Notes: a model not told the origin generated them from the sequence alone. Positions 23,700 through 37,194 are shown, numbered from the stretch's first letter. The stretch: DNA of 64,000 bases from Anaeramoeba flamelloides (GCA_027625915.1 JANTQA010000030.1:3720001-3784000); one strand, 5' to 3'. Program-made: numbers and translations.

Positions 23700-23914
23700 T
23701 CTCATTTTTTGGCACACAGTGCCCCACTCTAAGAGTCTTGGAATACCAATTCCTAATCACGGAATGTGGAATTTTTATCTATTTGATAATCTTTCTATCG
23801 GGTTTTTGCTCCTCATATGTATTCTGGGGAAGCGTCTAGGTTTTCCATAATTAGAAAGAATTTAGTAAAATCAAGGATTTTACTCAATTCTTTCAAATCC
23901 CGGAAAACCTAACG
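23700..23914. repeat. Family G hairpin with a GC-richer leader
   Basis: From 23834 to 23914 the sequence folds back on itself. TCTAGGTTTTCC and GGAAAACCTAACG are the outer arms, and AGAATTTAGTAAAATC with GATTTTACTCAATTCT the inner arms. The preceding 120 bp are less AT-rich than their surroundings. Related hairpins lie at 44833-44910 and as an array at 59240-59780. Confidence 0.7.
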
Positions 23915-24369
23915 ACAGTAGATAGTTTCTATTTGGCCATGAAAATGATAAATTTATTTTATATATATATTTCAATTATTTTTCTTCTCTTTTTTTTATT
24001 TGATTATTTTTCTTTAATAACTCCTTTCTATAAATAAATTTATAAATAAAAAAACTCTCATTTTTTCAATTGAATTGGGAAATTTATTTAAATATTTATT
24101 TTTATGTCAGACATAATGATTTAAAATTGAAACAAAAAAAGGTATTATTTTGTTTTCAAAACTTTTTGAGTTTTCTTTATATTATAGTACTTTTTTTTAT
24201 GAATTAAAAAACAGAATAAAGTTGTTAATTTAACCGGTTTATTCAATTTATTAAATTTTTGAAAACAATTCTTACAAATATACAACAATTTAGATACTTT
24301 TTCATAAGTTTTTTTTCCTAAAGTTCATTTTCAAAAAGAAAATACAATTAAGGGGTAAATACTCGCAAT

Positions 24370-26720
24370 AGCAATGTAAAATTTCAAAATATGTTAAAAG
24401 TGATATTCTTTACTTAAAAATTTTATATTATTCAAAGTTTCAAAAAATTCTAATGAACTAAGAAACCCAAAAAAGAATATATTTCTTTGTTAAATGATTT
24501 TTTTTCCATTTTTTATAAAAAAGAAAACGTTTAAATTCATTTTATTTCTTACATTATAATAATTTTTACCTAATTTATTGTTATTTCCATAATTATTATA
24601 CAATAACAAGTCTTAATTATCTGGAATATGAATTAAAAGGTTTTTTTTTTTTTTTTTTTGGAACAATTCTTTTGATAAACCGAAAAAAATTGATTTTTTC
24701 AACATATTGAAAAATAATTTTATTTCTTTAAAGAATAATATTTATAACCATTAAAGTTTAAAGGTCATTAAAAAAATTTACCAAGAAATATTTTTTTGTT
24801 CAAGATGAAATTTGATATTTCAATATAAAAATTTTCTTGAAGATATATTGAGAATTCCGTAATTTATCCTCAAACTTAAAAATCGATTTTTTTCTAACAA
24901 AAATGAATTGAATTGAATTGTTATAAGGATTCTCGTGAATAAGACCTGAAAATTTATTAAAATGAAAATTTTAAATTTAAAATTATTCTTTGAATTATTT
25001 TCAATTTTTTGAAAACCCGAAAACAACTTTTTTAAAACCTGAAAGAAAAAAAATTATTTTTGCTTAATAGATCTCAATTTAATTGATAAACTTTTGTAAA
25101 GCTTGGATCAAATTTTCATTTATTCGATCACCTATTCCCCATTTTTTTTTATTGAATAAAATTTGAATTGAAAGATAATAATGAAAAATACAAACAAAAT
25201 AAAAAATTTTTGTTTAAAATCAATAATTTCCAACATAAAACAAAAAATATATTTTCCCATTTTCAAGTATTAAGGGACTAGTAAACTAAAAAAAAATCTT
25301 CAAGTAAATTTATTAACAAATTAAAAAAAAATTTACCGTATCTTGAAATTGAAAAATAAAGTAAAAATACAATAACTACAAGACATGGCTTACTTTTAAT
25401 ACTATTTTCAGAAATGAATTATTGTTTTTAAAAGACTGATCCATTTTTCTCATTTTTGGAAAGTTCAAAATGCAACATATTTCTGAATTATTTAAAAAAA
25501 ATTATTTTCTTTGAAAGAAGATTGAAATCTTATTGCCTGTAAAGGAAGTGTACAAAAATACACTTTAAAAATGAAACCACTAAGTCCTTAAATAACCAAG
25601 TTTAAAAAATATACTTAATCTCAAAAAAATCCAATAATTATTTTAAACTTGTAAAAAATATAATTTATAGATTCAAAGAACAGACCAAATCTATTTTTTC
25701 TAGGGAAAAAATGAAAAAATATAAGAAAAACAACCAAAGAATCGAAGTAAAAATTCTCCCGAAATACTTTTTTAAAACCTGGAAAATTCAAATTATTATC
25801 TCAAGAAATACTTTTTAATTTGATTATTTATAATTAATAATTATAAAACCAATCTTAATTATTTCAGTAAGTCATTAACAACCCAATGATTAAATTTATC
25901 AAATAGGTTTTACATTTATTTCTCAATTATATCAAGATTTTGCAACAAATAAAACAATTCAAATGCATATATCTAATAATAAAAAAAATAATAGATATTA
26001 TCAAATACCTGATTTTAATACAAAAAGTTCCTTGTTTATACCTTAATGTTTGAAAAAGTATATTGATAAGTCTTTTAAATTTCAAGAAATTTCATAAATA
26101 TTTGTGAATAAAATAAATGTTCAAAATTTTTTGATCTTCAAGGATACAATATTTGATTTATTTTTCATGTATTTTTAAAAATAATAGTAAAGATACAACT
26201 TTACTTGCTCATAACTACTCTCAGAAATTACTAAAAGTGATATTTCTTCAAAATCAAATTTTTTTGCAATTTTTTATTTTTCTAATTTGATCCAAAAACC
26301 CAACAAAAAAGGATCAGATCTTTTGACTGAAAATTCCATTGGGAGGAAATGAAATCTTTTAAAAATTATTATTCATTTCTCTAAAGTTGACAAACGAAGT
26401 TTCTTATTGGGTTTAATTGTATCCTTATATAAATAATTACTTTATTACCTTTGGGAAAAAAAATAAATAAGAGTTACTAGTCCCTTAACTTGATTGTTAA
26501 TAAAAAATAATAGGTTACTTTTTTTTAGTCTTATACTGATAACATGTAAATTTTAGATTTCAAAAAACAAACTCAAATGAGAAAATTCTTTAAATGGGCT
26601 AAATCATCCATTTCAGAAGTCAAAACTCATATTACAAAAAACTTTTTTTTTAAGATCTCGAAAAGATTACATTTTATTTTTAAAAAATATTACTCCCTTA
26701 AAGTGAAATAAATGATTTTA
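24370..26720. repeat. Large dispersed repeat family E, copy 1 (interrupted)
   Basis: Matches 37195-38400 over about 1.1 kb of shared sequence in the same order. Examples are AAGAAACCCAAAAAAG, GATGAAATTTGATATTTCAATATAAAA and GAATAAGACC. The right part resumes after an inserted TTAA-flanked element. No coding frame survives in either copy and I cannot name the family. Confidence 0.75.
25270..26488. mobile_element. 1.2-kb TTAA-flanked element inside family E
   Basis: An element of 1,211 bp (25274-26484) between TTAA at 25270-25273 and 26485-26488, with perfect 11-bp inverted ends GGGACTAGTAA/TTACTAGTCCC. The sister family E copy has a single TTAA at 38084-38087 where this element sits, flanked by matching sequence: CCCATTTTCAAGTA here against CACATTTTGAAGAA there. 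That is direct evidence of insertion. No transposase frame was seen. Confidence 0.85.
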
Positions 26721-27246
26721 TTTAGATATAATTTACTAAGTGGGACTAGACTGATATTGTATTCTGGAAAATATAACTTGTGACAATTTATGTGGAAATA
26801 TGATTGATTTGTAAAATACCATCTTCACATCGGAAGAGCCAATGAAAATTCTTAATTGTGATCATTAGTAAAAAAAACTTGTAAATTACTGTAAAATAAT
26901 TTTTGTAATAAAATTTTTTATCATCATTTGAACATAAGAGTGATGATATAATTGACATCTAATTACTGGTTAATTAAATTCTAGATAAACCTATGTTTAT
27001 GCTATTCTCTGAAATTTGGAATTTTTTGGACTTAACTTTCGTTGAAGGTTCGGATTTGTAGAGTGATAATGATTTGAAAATTTAGTATAATATTGTTTTG
27101 AGGGAACCATACTACAAAGAAAATTGCTTTATAATTTGTCTATATTCAAAAGTGGATAATGAAAATGAGTTTGATTTTTTTTTGGACAAAAAAAGGGAAT
27201 AAATTTATTTTTTTATTTTTATTTTAAGAAATTGATTTTTAATGAA
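26721..27246. other. Upstream region of the NAK-ANTH gene
   Basis: AT-rich DNA, no other gene. The final 60 bp before the ATG at 27247 are T-rich. Promoter elements cannot be singled out. Confidence 0.4.
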
Positions 27247-30200
27247 ATGAATTTTTTGAAAAGTCTCGGACAAAAATTAAACACACCAATTGTAACAACT
27301 GAAAACCCATCAATTGGAAGAGTGCTAACAATTGATAAAAAGAAAATAAAAATCAACAGTTTAATTGCAGAAGGTATGATTCTCTTTTTCCACAACTAAA
27401 AACAGACTGAAGAAAAGAAAAAGTACTATTGTCAAACAAAACAAACACAAAGAAGTTGTTTCTTTTTCTTCAAAATCCCAAAAACATTCACAACATTAAT
27501 AAACTTGAAAAAAAAAAACTAATCAAAATATTAATTATTACAAAACATTAATTTTTACAAAAAAATAGGTGGTTATGGTTATGTTTTCAAAGCAACCGAC
27601 TTATCAACTAACCAAGTTTACGCTGTGAAGAAATTGATTTATAGCTCAAAAAGCGGATTAGAAAACATTATTTCTGAATACCGTTTTCAAAGACTTGTTA
27701 GTAAAAAAAAGAATGTCGTTTCTATTTATGGTTATTCAAAAGTTCATGAAGACTCTAATAATTACGTTTACATTTTAATGGAATATTGTCCAAGTTTGAA
27801 TTTTTCAGTTTAAAGCTTTTCATTCTCCAATAAAAAAAAAAAACCAAATCACAAAATGAAAAAAAAAAAACGAAATTCTCAATTTGATCCAAAATTTAAA
27901 TCTTTTTAAAATAATCTTCTCTTTTTTGTTTTTGTTTCTTCTATTTTTCATGATTGTATTCTTTTGTTTCGAAAAATCAAAAAAAAATTACTACACAACT
28001 TTCAATTAGATTCCTTAATCGATCGTATGAATGTTCTTTTAAAAGAAAATTCACGCTTTGATGAAAAACAAGCTTTAAAAATCTTTCATAGTATATGCTG
28101 TGGGGTATATCATATGCACTCGTTAAGTACACCACTTGTCCATCGTGATCTTAAAGTAAATTATTGCTTTTCTTTAATCTATTCTATTTTTTTTTGTTAT
28201 TGTTTTACAACCTATTAGTGATTTTACAAAATAAAATAAGGATTATTGTTCGACTTTTTTTCAACCCACCTACAACGAAACTCAAGCAATAATAATAAGT
28301 TTGAATCGAAGAAAACCAAAAAGAAAATGGGTGTTATTCCAACTCCCCATTTATTAAACCAATTTCTGGAATCTCAAAGCAATTCAACTGAAAATTCAAG
28401 AGATGGTGATTATTATGTGAAAGTTCCTCATACCAAAACTTTTTTTGAATGCAGCCCTTTTCAAAAAGAGAAAACAAGAAGTTGTAAAAAGTATGTATAA
28501 AAAGAGGTTTCAACTGAAACAGATCACACCAAGGTGTTGGATTATTCAAAATTTTTGAAAAGGACTTTACATTTTTTCGTTGTAACAAAATAAATTTCAT
28601 TTAAGGGATTAAACTCACCATAGATTTCTCTATAATCAAAGTATGTTGTAACTGAGTGTATAAATGATATTAGTGAGCCATGGCTTGATGAGTTTCTGTG
28701 ACTCTAAAAAATCTGTAATAAATATTATTGCACAATAAATTATTACATTTTTTCATAAGGATCACAATTAAAAAATTTTAATTTTGGAAATTTTTTTTTA
28801 ATTCCTTTTCCCCAAATCTAAAGAATAGAAACCCAAATAATAGTATTTCAGTATTTAATTATTAATATTTTGAAGTTCCAAAAGTAACTATTTTTTTAAT
28901 TTCAAAGATTAATTCAATAATCATCAACATAAAAACCCAAAGACTTGTTAGTTTTGTTTCCTTTTTTTATAAAGTTAATTGTAACATCAATATTTGTCAA
29001 AATATGAAATAATTTGTCAAAATAAATGATGGGTTAATTATTTTATTTTTTTAAAAAAATTGATTTTTTTAGCAACACGTCTACAAGTTCTTGATAGATT
29101 TAAGAAAGATATTTTGCAACTTCGGAGTATGAAAATTGATAATTCAACCTTTAAATTTGTTTCGAAATGCAGATTTTTTATCACAAATTGTTTGGTTTTT
29201 GACTAATACAAGGATCATTTTTAATTGATGAGGATCAACAAATTTCACTACTTGACCAATCGATTTTTTAGAGAGATTTGAAATCGGCGTACTAATGTGA
29301 TTAACACCCAATAACAATATACTTTAATCTTAGGCTTCTCCTTGGGAGACGCTAATCCCTTAAGGCAGCTTTAAAAAAGTGAGGAATTTAAATAAAACTG
29401 TTTTGAAGTTTTCTATTTTAAAAAAAATCCACACTTAATTTTTTAAAACTGTCAAAACAGTTTTAATTCAGGCAAAATCATAAAAAAAAAAAGTACTCAC
29501 TATTTTAAAATGACTATATCAGAATTACGGAAATAATTTTCAAATCTAAAAAGCAGCTATTTTAATATTTTTAATTCTTCAACCACTTTTCAAATTCGAG
29601 ATCATAGCTGTTCCAATTTTCAAAACAAAAAAATACTCCACTTCAATGATAACAATAACACTTATTTTGATGTGATTATTTATGATAAAAAAAATAATTT
29701 TGTTTATCATTTCATTCTAATAATTCAAATTATTCCTTAGGTTCCTTCTTTATATATATTTGATCCTTAGGGTTCTTGGTTTCCTTAGCTTTCTTAGAAT
29801 ACTAGGTGATCTTAGATTACTTAAATTTTAGAAGAAAATCAAACTTGTAATTATTCGAATGTTATTTTAAAAAGAGTGTTTTCAAAAAAGTGTTTAGTAC
29901 AAGAAAAAGATATAATTGAAAATTATCAAGTTAGAAAAATCTGTATTAATTGATTTAGGCACTAATTATACAACGATTTTTTATTTTTAATATCACGATT
30001 TTATAACGTTATAATGAATTAAATTTAGAAATAATCACTTTTAAGTAATATTTTTTTTTAGTAATTTTATTCATTTACAGTTTTAATTGTTATCTTAAAA
30101 AAAAAATACAGGATTCGGGTTTGAAAGAGATATTCAAGCTTAGATAAATAATAATATGTTCAAATCATCTTCGTACTATCTTAATTTTATGTTCTGTGGG

Positions 30201-33200
30201 AATCGAAATCTAATGTAATAAAAAGAAAACTGGTTTAAAAGATTCTATATCGAAGGAAAGTTAAAATATTGCATATTTTATGATTTTTTAGAGATTTTGA
30301 AGGAAAATTAACAAAAATAATATTTATTGATCTCAAAACCTTTCTGAATTATCGAACAAAACGATGCAAAATTAAAATCGATTTTTTTTTAACTCTTATG
30401 TTTCACTTAATTTCCACTTTATATTGAAAGTATATTGATACCCTTACACTAAATTCTAAAATAATTTAAAATAAAGGGAAAAGTTCCTAGGTATAAGTAA
30501 ATTTTAAAACCCTTTCAAGGTAAATTTCAAATAGGTAAACTCTTTATTTATCTCTAAAATTAAAAAAACTCTATTTTTTACAACATTCATATTACACTGT
30601 GAAGCAGGAAAAAATGGTTTTTTCAAAGAGCAAAAATTACTAAAAAAAACACTAAAATTTAAATTTTAACAGGAACTTTTAAACCAACATGATTTAAAGT
30701 CAATAAATATGTTGTTGTTAATAAAAGAAATTCTCACAAAACATAAAATAAAGATAGCCCTCAAATATTATAACAAAAGAAAATAATTACTCAAAAAAAA
30801 ACTTTTTTTTTACAAGTAAAATTGATAAAAATATGAAGAGAATCACATAGACCTTGAGGAGAACTGGGAATAAAATACTAATTTGATCTCATTTTTATTT
30901 CAACAAATTCTTTCTGAAAATAAATTTGTATTTTATTATTAAAGAAGTGTAAATTACACTCTAAACATTCTTTTACTAAAATGTCCTCAAATGTAATTTA
31001 AGCAGAAAATCATAGATTTCACTTTTGTTCAAGGGAAAGACTTAGCCAAAAATTTTTATGTTTCAAAAGCAAAAACAAAAATTTACAATTAATAAAAAAT
31101 GAAAAAAAAAAGAAAAAACAAAAAATTGAAAAGGAAAAAAAAAAAAAAAAAAAAAAGAAATTGAAAAAGAGTTTATAAAAGAATCAATTGGTAAAAAAAC
31201 AAAAAAAAAAAAAACAAAAAAAAACAATGCTATCCTTAATTAAGAACACCCAAAATCACAGCCAAGATACTTTTAATTTAATTTAATTTGATAATTGATC
31301 ATGAATTTTCATTTGGGTGGGATCGTTGTTTAATTGTTTTAATTTCTTTTTTTCTTTTTGATCTGATTTGCTTTAAACCTTTGTTCATGATTTTCCTTTA
31401 CTTTTGGGTTTTTATTTTCAAGTTACTCATACAATCGTGTTTCAATCTCTCAGTATTAGCAAGTAACTGCCTGATATTTTTCCTTTGTAACTCTTCTTCC
31501 CAATATAAAAAAGATTCAGCCAAGGAAAAAATGGAAAAAAATAAATAAACTTGTATTTATTCTTATTGGATATTATACGAGAACTGCAAAGTTAAAATCT
31601 CTTGTAAAAAATTTTTAAGGTGAAAAAATTTCAAAAATTATTTTTTTTCAAAAAAACACAAAATTCAAAAATTGAAAATTAACAGATCCGAAATTGATTC
31701 TGATCAAAATTAAACTTTTTTTGACTCAAATAAAAATACCCAAATGAGATTTTCTCAATTCTTTTTGATTTTATAGAAAGTTTTCTTTTTTGATCAATCA
31801 TCAAATTTGTTAAAATATTTAATTTTGAAATTTCTAATATAAAAAAAAAATCTAATTTATATGTATATATATATCAATATCTAGGTTGAAAATGTTTTAA
31901 TTTCACAAAAAGGTACGATTAAATTATGTGATTTTGGATCCGCAACACAAAGGGTGTACACCCTTGAATCACGACAAGAAAGATATGAAGCAGAAAATGA
32001 TATAGAAAAAAACACAACACTAGCTTATCGATCACCAGAAATGATTGATTTATTTTTAAGAAAAACGATCGATGTTAAAAGTGATATTTGGGCTTTAGGA
32101 TGTATTTGGTTTAAAATTTTATTCTTTGAAGATGTGTTTAATGAAGGATCAACTCTTCAAATCTTAAATAAAGCCTATAAAATCCCAAAAAAATCAGGCT
32201 ACAGTCAAGAGGCGATTGCATTAATTGAATGGTTATTGGAATCTGATCCTGATACAAGACCCGATATTTATGATGTTATTGAGCGTATTTCCAAAATGAG
32301 AGGAGTAAAGCATTTACCAAGAATAATTCCAAAAAATAAACCAAAACAACCAAAGATTAATGAAAAAGAAAAAAAAATTGAAAAAAAGAACAAAAAGGAA
32401 AAAAAGAAAACACCTACCTTCAAAAAATTAAACCAAAACAATCAAACCCAAAACGCTTTCGATACTTTGGATTGGTATGATAATCCAGAAGAAAAAGAAG
32501 TTAAAAATGAAAAACCAAATACTGCTGATGAAAAAATATCTAACATTCCTTCCTCTGGAAACGAGGAACAAAAAGAAAACGAAGAAAATGACGAAGAAGA
32601 AAATTCCACACAACCTAATCATGTTTTTTTTGATCCATTTGGAATAAATTCAAATAATAATGATAATGATAATAATAATATTATTGATAAAAATGACAAT
32701 GAGAATAATAATAATAATAGTGCTGAAAAAAATGATTTAATTGAAATCACTGAGACACAAGGAAAAAGTCAAGAAAATTTAATTGACAATTTTGGATTTA
32801 ATTTAATTGATAACCAAAATGGAAATGGAAATGGAAATGGAAATGGAAACGGAAACGGAAATGGGAATGGGAAACAACCTAAGGAATTTGAACAAATTCA
32901 ATTTGGAACTTTTATTGATTCAAATGAAAATAAAAACACCCCAATAATTCAAAATCAAGGAGACAAAATTTTTTTTGATGAATTTGAAAAAAAAGAAAAG
33001 CAAAAAGAAACCCAATCATTATTAAATGATTCTTTTGGTAATATTAATGAAAATCAAAATGAAAGTTTTGGGCAATTTAATTCTTTTGAAAATAATTTTC
33101 AAGAAGATGGGTTTGATAATAATAATGGGAATAATAATAATGAAACAAATCTTTCAGATCCCTTTGAAAATGAACAATTTTTTACAAATACCGAGAATGA

Positions 33201-36200
33201 AAATGAAAATAATTTTATTAATAATGATGAAACCAATAATAATGAGTTTAAATTTGGTAGCTTTAAATCTTCGACTAAAGACAATCAAAATGAAAGTTTT
33301 GGGCAATTTAATTCTTTTGAAAATAATTTTCAAGAAGATGGATTTGATAATAATAAAGGTAATAATAATAATGTAACAAATCTATACGATCCATTTAAAA
33401 ATGATTTATTTTTAGAGAAAAACAATGAAAATAATAAAAAAATTAATCGTAATAAAAATGATGAAAATAATAATAATAAGCATAATAATAGTGATCAAAT
33501 AAATCAAAATGATCCATTTGGCTTTAATGATAATATCAAAAATACAGAAACAAATAATGATATATTTGATTATGATTCAAATAAAATGCCAGAAGAAGAT
33601 GATATATTTGATCCTTTTGCAAAAGAAACAAAGGAAAATAGTAACGAGAATGAAGATGAACGAAATTCTGAAATAATTAATAAACAAAAAGAAAACAATA
33701 ATACTATTTCTAATGTTGAAGAAGATTTATTAGGATTAAGTATTACAGAACAAAATGATACTTTTGATCCTTTAGAAAAGGGGTTTAATGATAAAACCAT
33801 CACCGTTGCCACCACAATCACTGTCAATAACAGCAATACTAATGAGAATGATTTGTTCAATAATGATTTTATTCCATTAGATAATCAATCAAATAACAAT
33901 TTTGAAAATCAAAATGATCCTTTTAATAATGATACCTTTAACCAAAATGAAACAGGCGAAATTAATAATCTAGATAACTTTAATGATTTTAATAATAATG
34001 ACAATAATGAAAAAACAGTTTTTGCTTCAAATAATTTATTAATATTAAATAATAATGAAAATAATGAATCTTTTGATCCATTGGATATTTTAGATAATCA
34101 AAATGAAAATAATAATTCTAAAAATCAAATAAAAGAAGCAAATAATTCAATGCAAAATACAGGTTTAATAATAGATCTAGGGATGAGTGTTGGAAATAAC
34201 GAACAAAGATCAAACGATGATCCCTTCCAAAATGATCAATTTCTTAATGAAAATACCACTGGGCCAAATACTAATTTGAATTCGTTTGACAATTTCTCAA
34301 ATTATAATCAAGATAATTCTAATGATTTTTTTTTTGATAATTTTGAAAGCAATGAAAATGAAAATCAAAAAGAAAAAAACATACCCATAGAAAAGACAAA
34401 TGAAAATGGAAATGAAATTCAAGTAAAAGAAATTGAAAAGGAAAAAGAAAAAGAAAATAAAAACAAAGATGAAGAAAAAGATGAAAAACTTCACGAAAAG
34501 AAAATAAACCAAGAAAAGGAAATGGAAAAAGGAAAGGAAAAGGAAAAGGAAAATGGATTAGAAGATGATTTTGTTTACGATTACCCAAAAGAAGAAATTC
34601 AAATATCCAAATTAAATACAGACGAGAATCAAAATAAGGGAAATGATAAAGATAAATCCAGTGTAAATAACAATGAAGGGAAAAGGGATAATAAACAGCA
34701 AACAAAGCAACCAAAAAAAAAACAAACTGTTATAATGATTAGATCAATTGACATTACTGAAAACCAAAAAAAAATAATCAAAAATCTCTCAATTAAATAT
34801 CGAAAGCAAGTTTTACATCCTACCACTCAAGCTATTCCATTGAAAACAGTTAAATTCCAATCAAATACGAATACAAAAAAATCCAATATCTTTAATTTTA
34901 ATTTTCAATCTGCTATGGCAACTTTTTCAAATGATTTGGATTCTTCAATTACTAAATATACCTCATCATCCTTAAAAATACCAAAAAATAAATATAGTAG
35001 AAGAATTATTATAACAACCTGGGAGGAACAAAAACATAGAATTAAAGATACTATAAAATCTGTATTTTTATCAGCATTGAAAAGGCCAATTGATAAAGAT
35101 GAATTAGTTGGATTAAAATTTCTTAATTTAATAATGAATCTTTTACAAGATGGTGCAACTCATGTAAATTTTGATTTTATTTTGATCTTTGAATATTTTA
35201 ATTATTCTTTTGATTTGAAACTCTTTTCCAATAATTTTAGACCAGTGATCAAAATTGAGAAATCTGATTTCAAAATTTATTAACCCTTTTTTTATTTTAT
35301 TTTATAATTTGTTTCTAATTTTTTTGGATAAACTTTTATTATTTACCTAAAAAAAAAAAAAAAAATTAAATTACATGATTACCAAAAGAGGATAAGTATA
35401 CTAAAGATAATTTTTTTTCTTTTTGTTAAAAAAGGGAAGATGATTAAAGAAATATTTGTTTTAAAAAAATACTTTTTTATTTTCATCTTTTTAAATGGTT
35501 GTAATTATTGGAAAAGAGTTTATTCTTGTCATTTTCAAAAAAAAATGTTGACAAAAAAGTTTTCAAATATTTTGTCTATAAAACAGTTGATAAACTGAAA
35601 AAAGAAACTATTTTCAGAACTGCTTTTTTAAAAACTTTACCTACAACACTTTTTTAAAATGGCTTGATTATTTTTGATTTATTTATAAACAAGTATTAAA
35701 CTAATTTTTTAACAATTATTTAATTAAAAAAAAAAAAAAAAAACACAAAAAAATAGGTTTTAAGTGAAATAAATTGTCAAAAACCAATTCTTAGTAAATT
35801 ATATAAAAATTGGGAAAAGCAAACAAATAACGAAACAATTCATAGAAAAATCTTACTCTATTATATTGAAATTGTCCAAGAAAAAATTAAATTCCATTTG
35901 CAATATCCAGAATTTGAAGGAAGCTTTTCCATTGACACTTATTTAGCCGATTTAAAAGAAAATGGAATCATTGAGCCATATTATGGGAATGGGCCGATCT
36001 CAGCTGAAACAATTGAAAAGCTAATCAAATATCAAAATTTATTAATTGGCTATCTTCAATTAACTGTTGATCAAAGATATCAAAATTTAATCAATAGCAA
36101 TTTAGATGAATGCCAATGTGGGTGCTTACTTGTAATTTTAAATGAAAGTATGGCTGTTTATAAAACTATTTGCTTTATTTTTTCGAGGTTATATTGCACA

Positions 36201-36980
36201 GCATTGATTAAAAATCTAAGAAAAGATTCTTTATTTCGAATTTTTTTGGAACAATTGGAAATACAAAAGGAATTCTTTGATCGGGTACTGGCAATCAATA
36301 TTGTAAAAAATTTATATGGACCAAGCAAATTGCCCAAAAAGCGCCCAGTTTTTAAGCAAACTCAAAGAACTTGGAACCGTTACAAATTACCTCCAAGTAA
36401 CAATGAAGATTCCTTTATGAGATTATTGAAAATTCGATCAAAAAATGAAAAAATCGATTTTGAAAAAGAAATACAAAAATCTCCATTTGCTAAAAGAAAA
36501 GTAACACAAAACAACAACAACACCAATAATACTAATAAAAATAAAACCAGCAATAATAATCTAAATGTTATAAAAGATAAAGTACAGAAGACTATTAATA
36601 AAACTAAAATGAATATAAATAAACAATTCAATAAAAAAGAAAATAACAATAAAAATATCAAATCAAAAAAAAATAATATTTCAAATAGAGAGAAGAAAGA
36701 AAGAAAAATAATTCAAAACGGAAATAAAGAAAAAGGAAATAATTTAAATAAAAAGAAAATAATTCAAAAAAACAATAATCAGAGAAATAATAATAATAAT
36801 CATAATAATAATCATAATAATAATCATAGAAAGAATAATATTAATAAAAATAACAATAATCATAATAATAAAAATAATAATGTAAAAAATAATTCCAAAC
36901 CAAACACTAAAAAAAATGTAAAAAAAAAAAAATCTAAAAAGAATAATGATGATCCTTTTGCAGTATTAGATTGGAACTAA
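27247..36980 (+). CDS. Numb-associated (AAK1/Ark1-type) kinase fused to an ANTH domain
   Basis: Five exons join in phase: 27247-27373, 27569-27793, 28010-28155, 31885-35163 and 35757-36980, encoding 1,666 residues. The kinase domain (about 38-305) has the Gly loop IAEGGYGYVFKATD, VYAVKKL, HRDLKVENVLI, the NAK hallmark DFGSAT, and TTLAYRSPEM. Such kinases phosphorylate clathrin adaptors. A long Asn-rich linker follows, with many DPF/DPL motifs (DPFGIN, DPFENE, IFDPFAKE), the type that binds the AP-2 alpha appendage. Residues about 1174-1440 match an ANTH domain: the phosphoinositide motif SSITKYTSSSLKIPKNKY, LVGLKFLNLIMNLLQDGATH, and KIKFHLQYPEFEGSFSIDTYL. The Asn/Lys-rich tail ends DDPFAVLDWN, echoing NAFDTLDWYDN before the linker. 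Intron 3 (28156-31884) is swollen by repeats. In human and yeast these kinases and ANTH adaptors are separate proteins; the fusion is inferred from one continuous in-phase model. Confidence 0.88.
28601..29363. mobile_element. TTAA-flanked element family A copy 2, inside an intron
   Basis: A 755-bp element (28605-29359) between TTAA at 28601-28604 and 29360-29363, with ends GGGATTA...GACGCTAATCCC. It is collinear with 438-1193, including the ATCAAAGTATGTTGTAA block and the internal core. It lies in intron 3 of the NAK-ANTH gene, in the same orientation as copy 1 relative to the window. Confidence 0.85.
30940..31560 (+). repeat. Family I copy 1, carrying a conserved hydrophobic frame
   Basis: Matches the complement of 47400-47965. 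Shared landmarks are GAAGTGTAAATTACACT, then an A-rich tract, then AAAATCACAGCCAAGATAC. After these comes a frame (31288-31548) encoding a hydrophobic peptide with CFKPLFMIFLYFWVFIFKLL and ending SNCLIFFLCNSSSQ plus a charged tail. The partner encodes YFKPLTFFLFLFFFIFNLLI...SLYNSTSQ. It lies in the 3.7-kb intron of the NAK-ANTH gene, sense to it. Two TM-like segments are possible; no family was recognised. Confidence 0.55.
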
Positions 36981-37194
36981 AATTGATTAAAAAAAATAAA
37001 ATTGAAGAATTTAAATTATTTTTTATAACATATTTTTTTCAAAAAAGAAATAAAAAGCTGTAACAAACTGGCTAAAATTATTAAATATAATAATTTTTTA
37101 CAACCTTTTTTGTTTTTACTTTTTTTAAACAATTATATTGTTAATTTTTATTTTACAATTTTTTATAAATGTATTTTTAAGTGATCAATCTTCG
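36981..37194. other. 3' flank of the NAK-ANTH gene
   Basis: T-rich DNA between the stop codon and family E copy 2; presumably 3' UTR and termination. Confidence 0.4.

Noticed and set aside
23700-23833. GC-richer segment considered as a tRNA or 5S RNA gene
   Set aside because: No cloverleaf, no A/B-box spacing and no rRNA-like motifs; it is better described as the leader of a family G hairpin.
33026-34826. Several open frames in the Asn-rich linker of the NAK-ANTH gene, on both strands
   Set aside because: They are shadows of AAT/GAA repeat codons in the true frame; hydrophobic monotony and lack of motifs argue against real genes.
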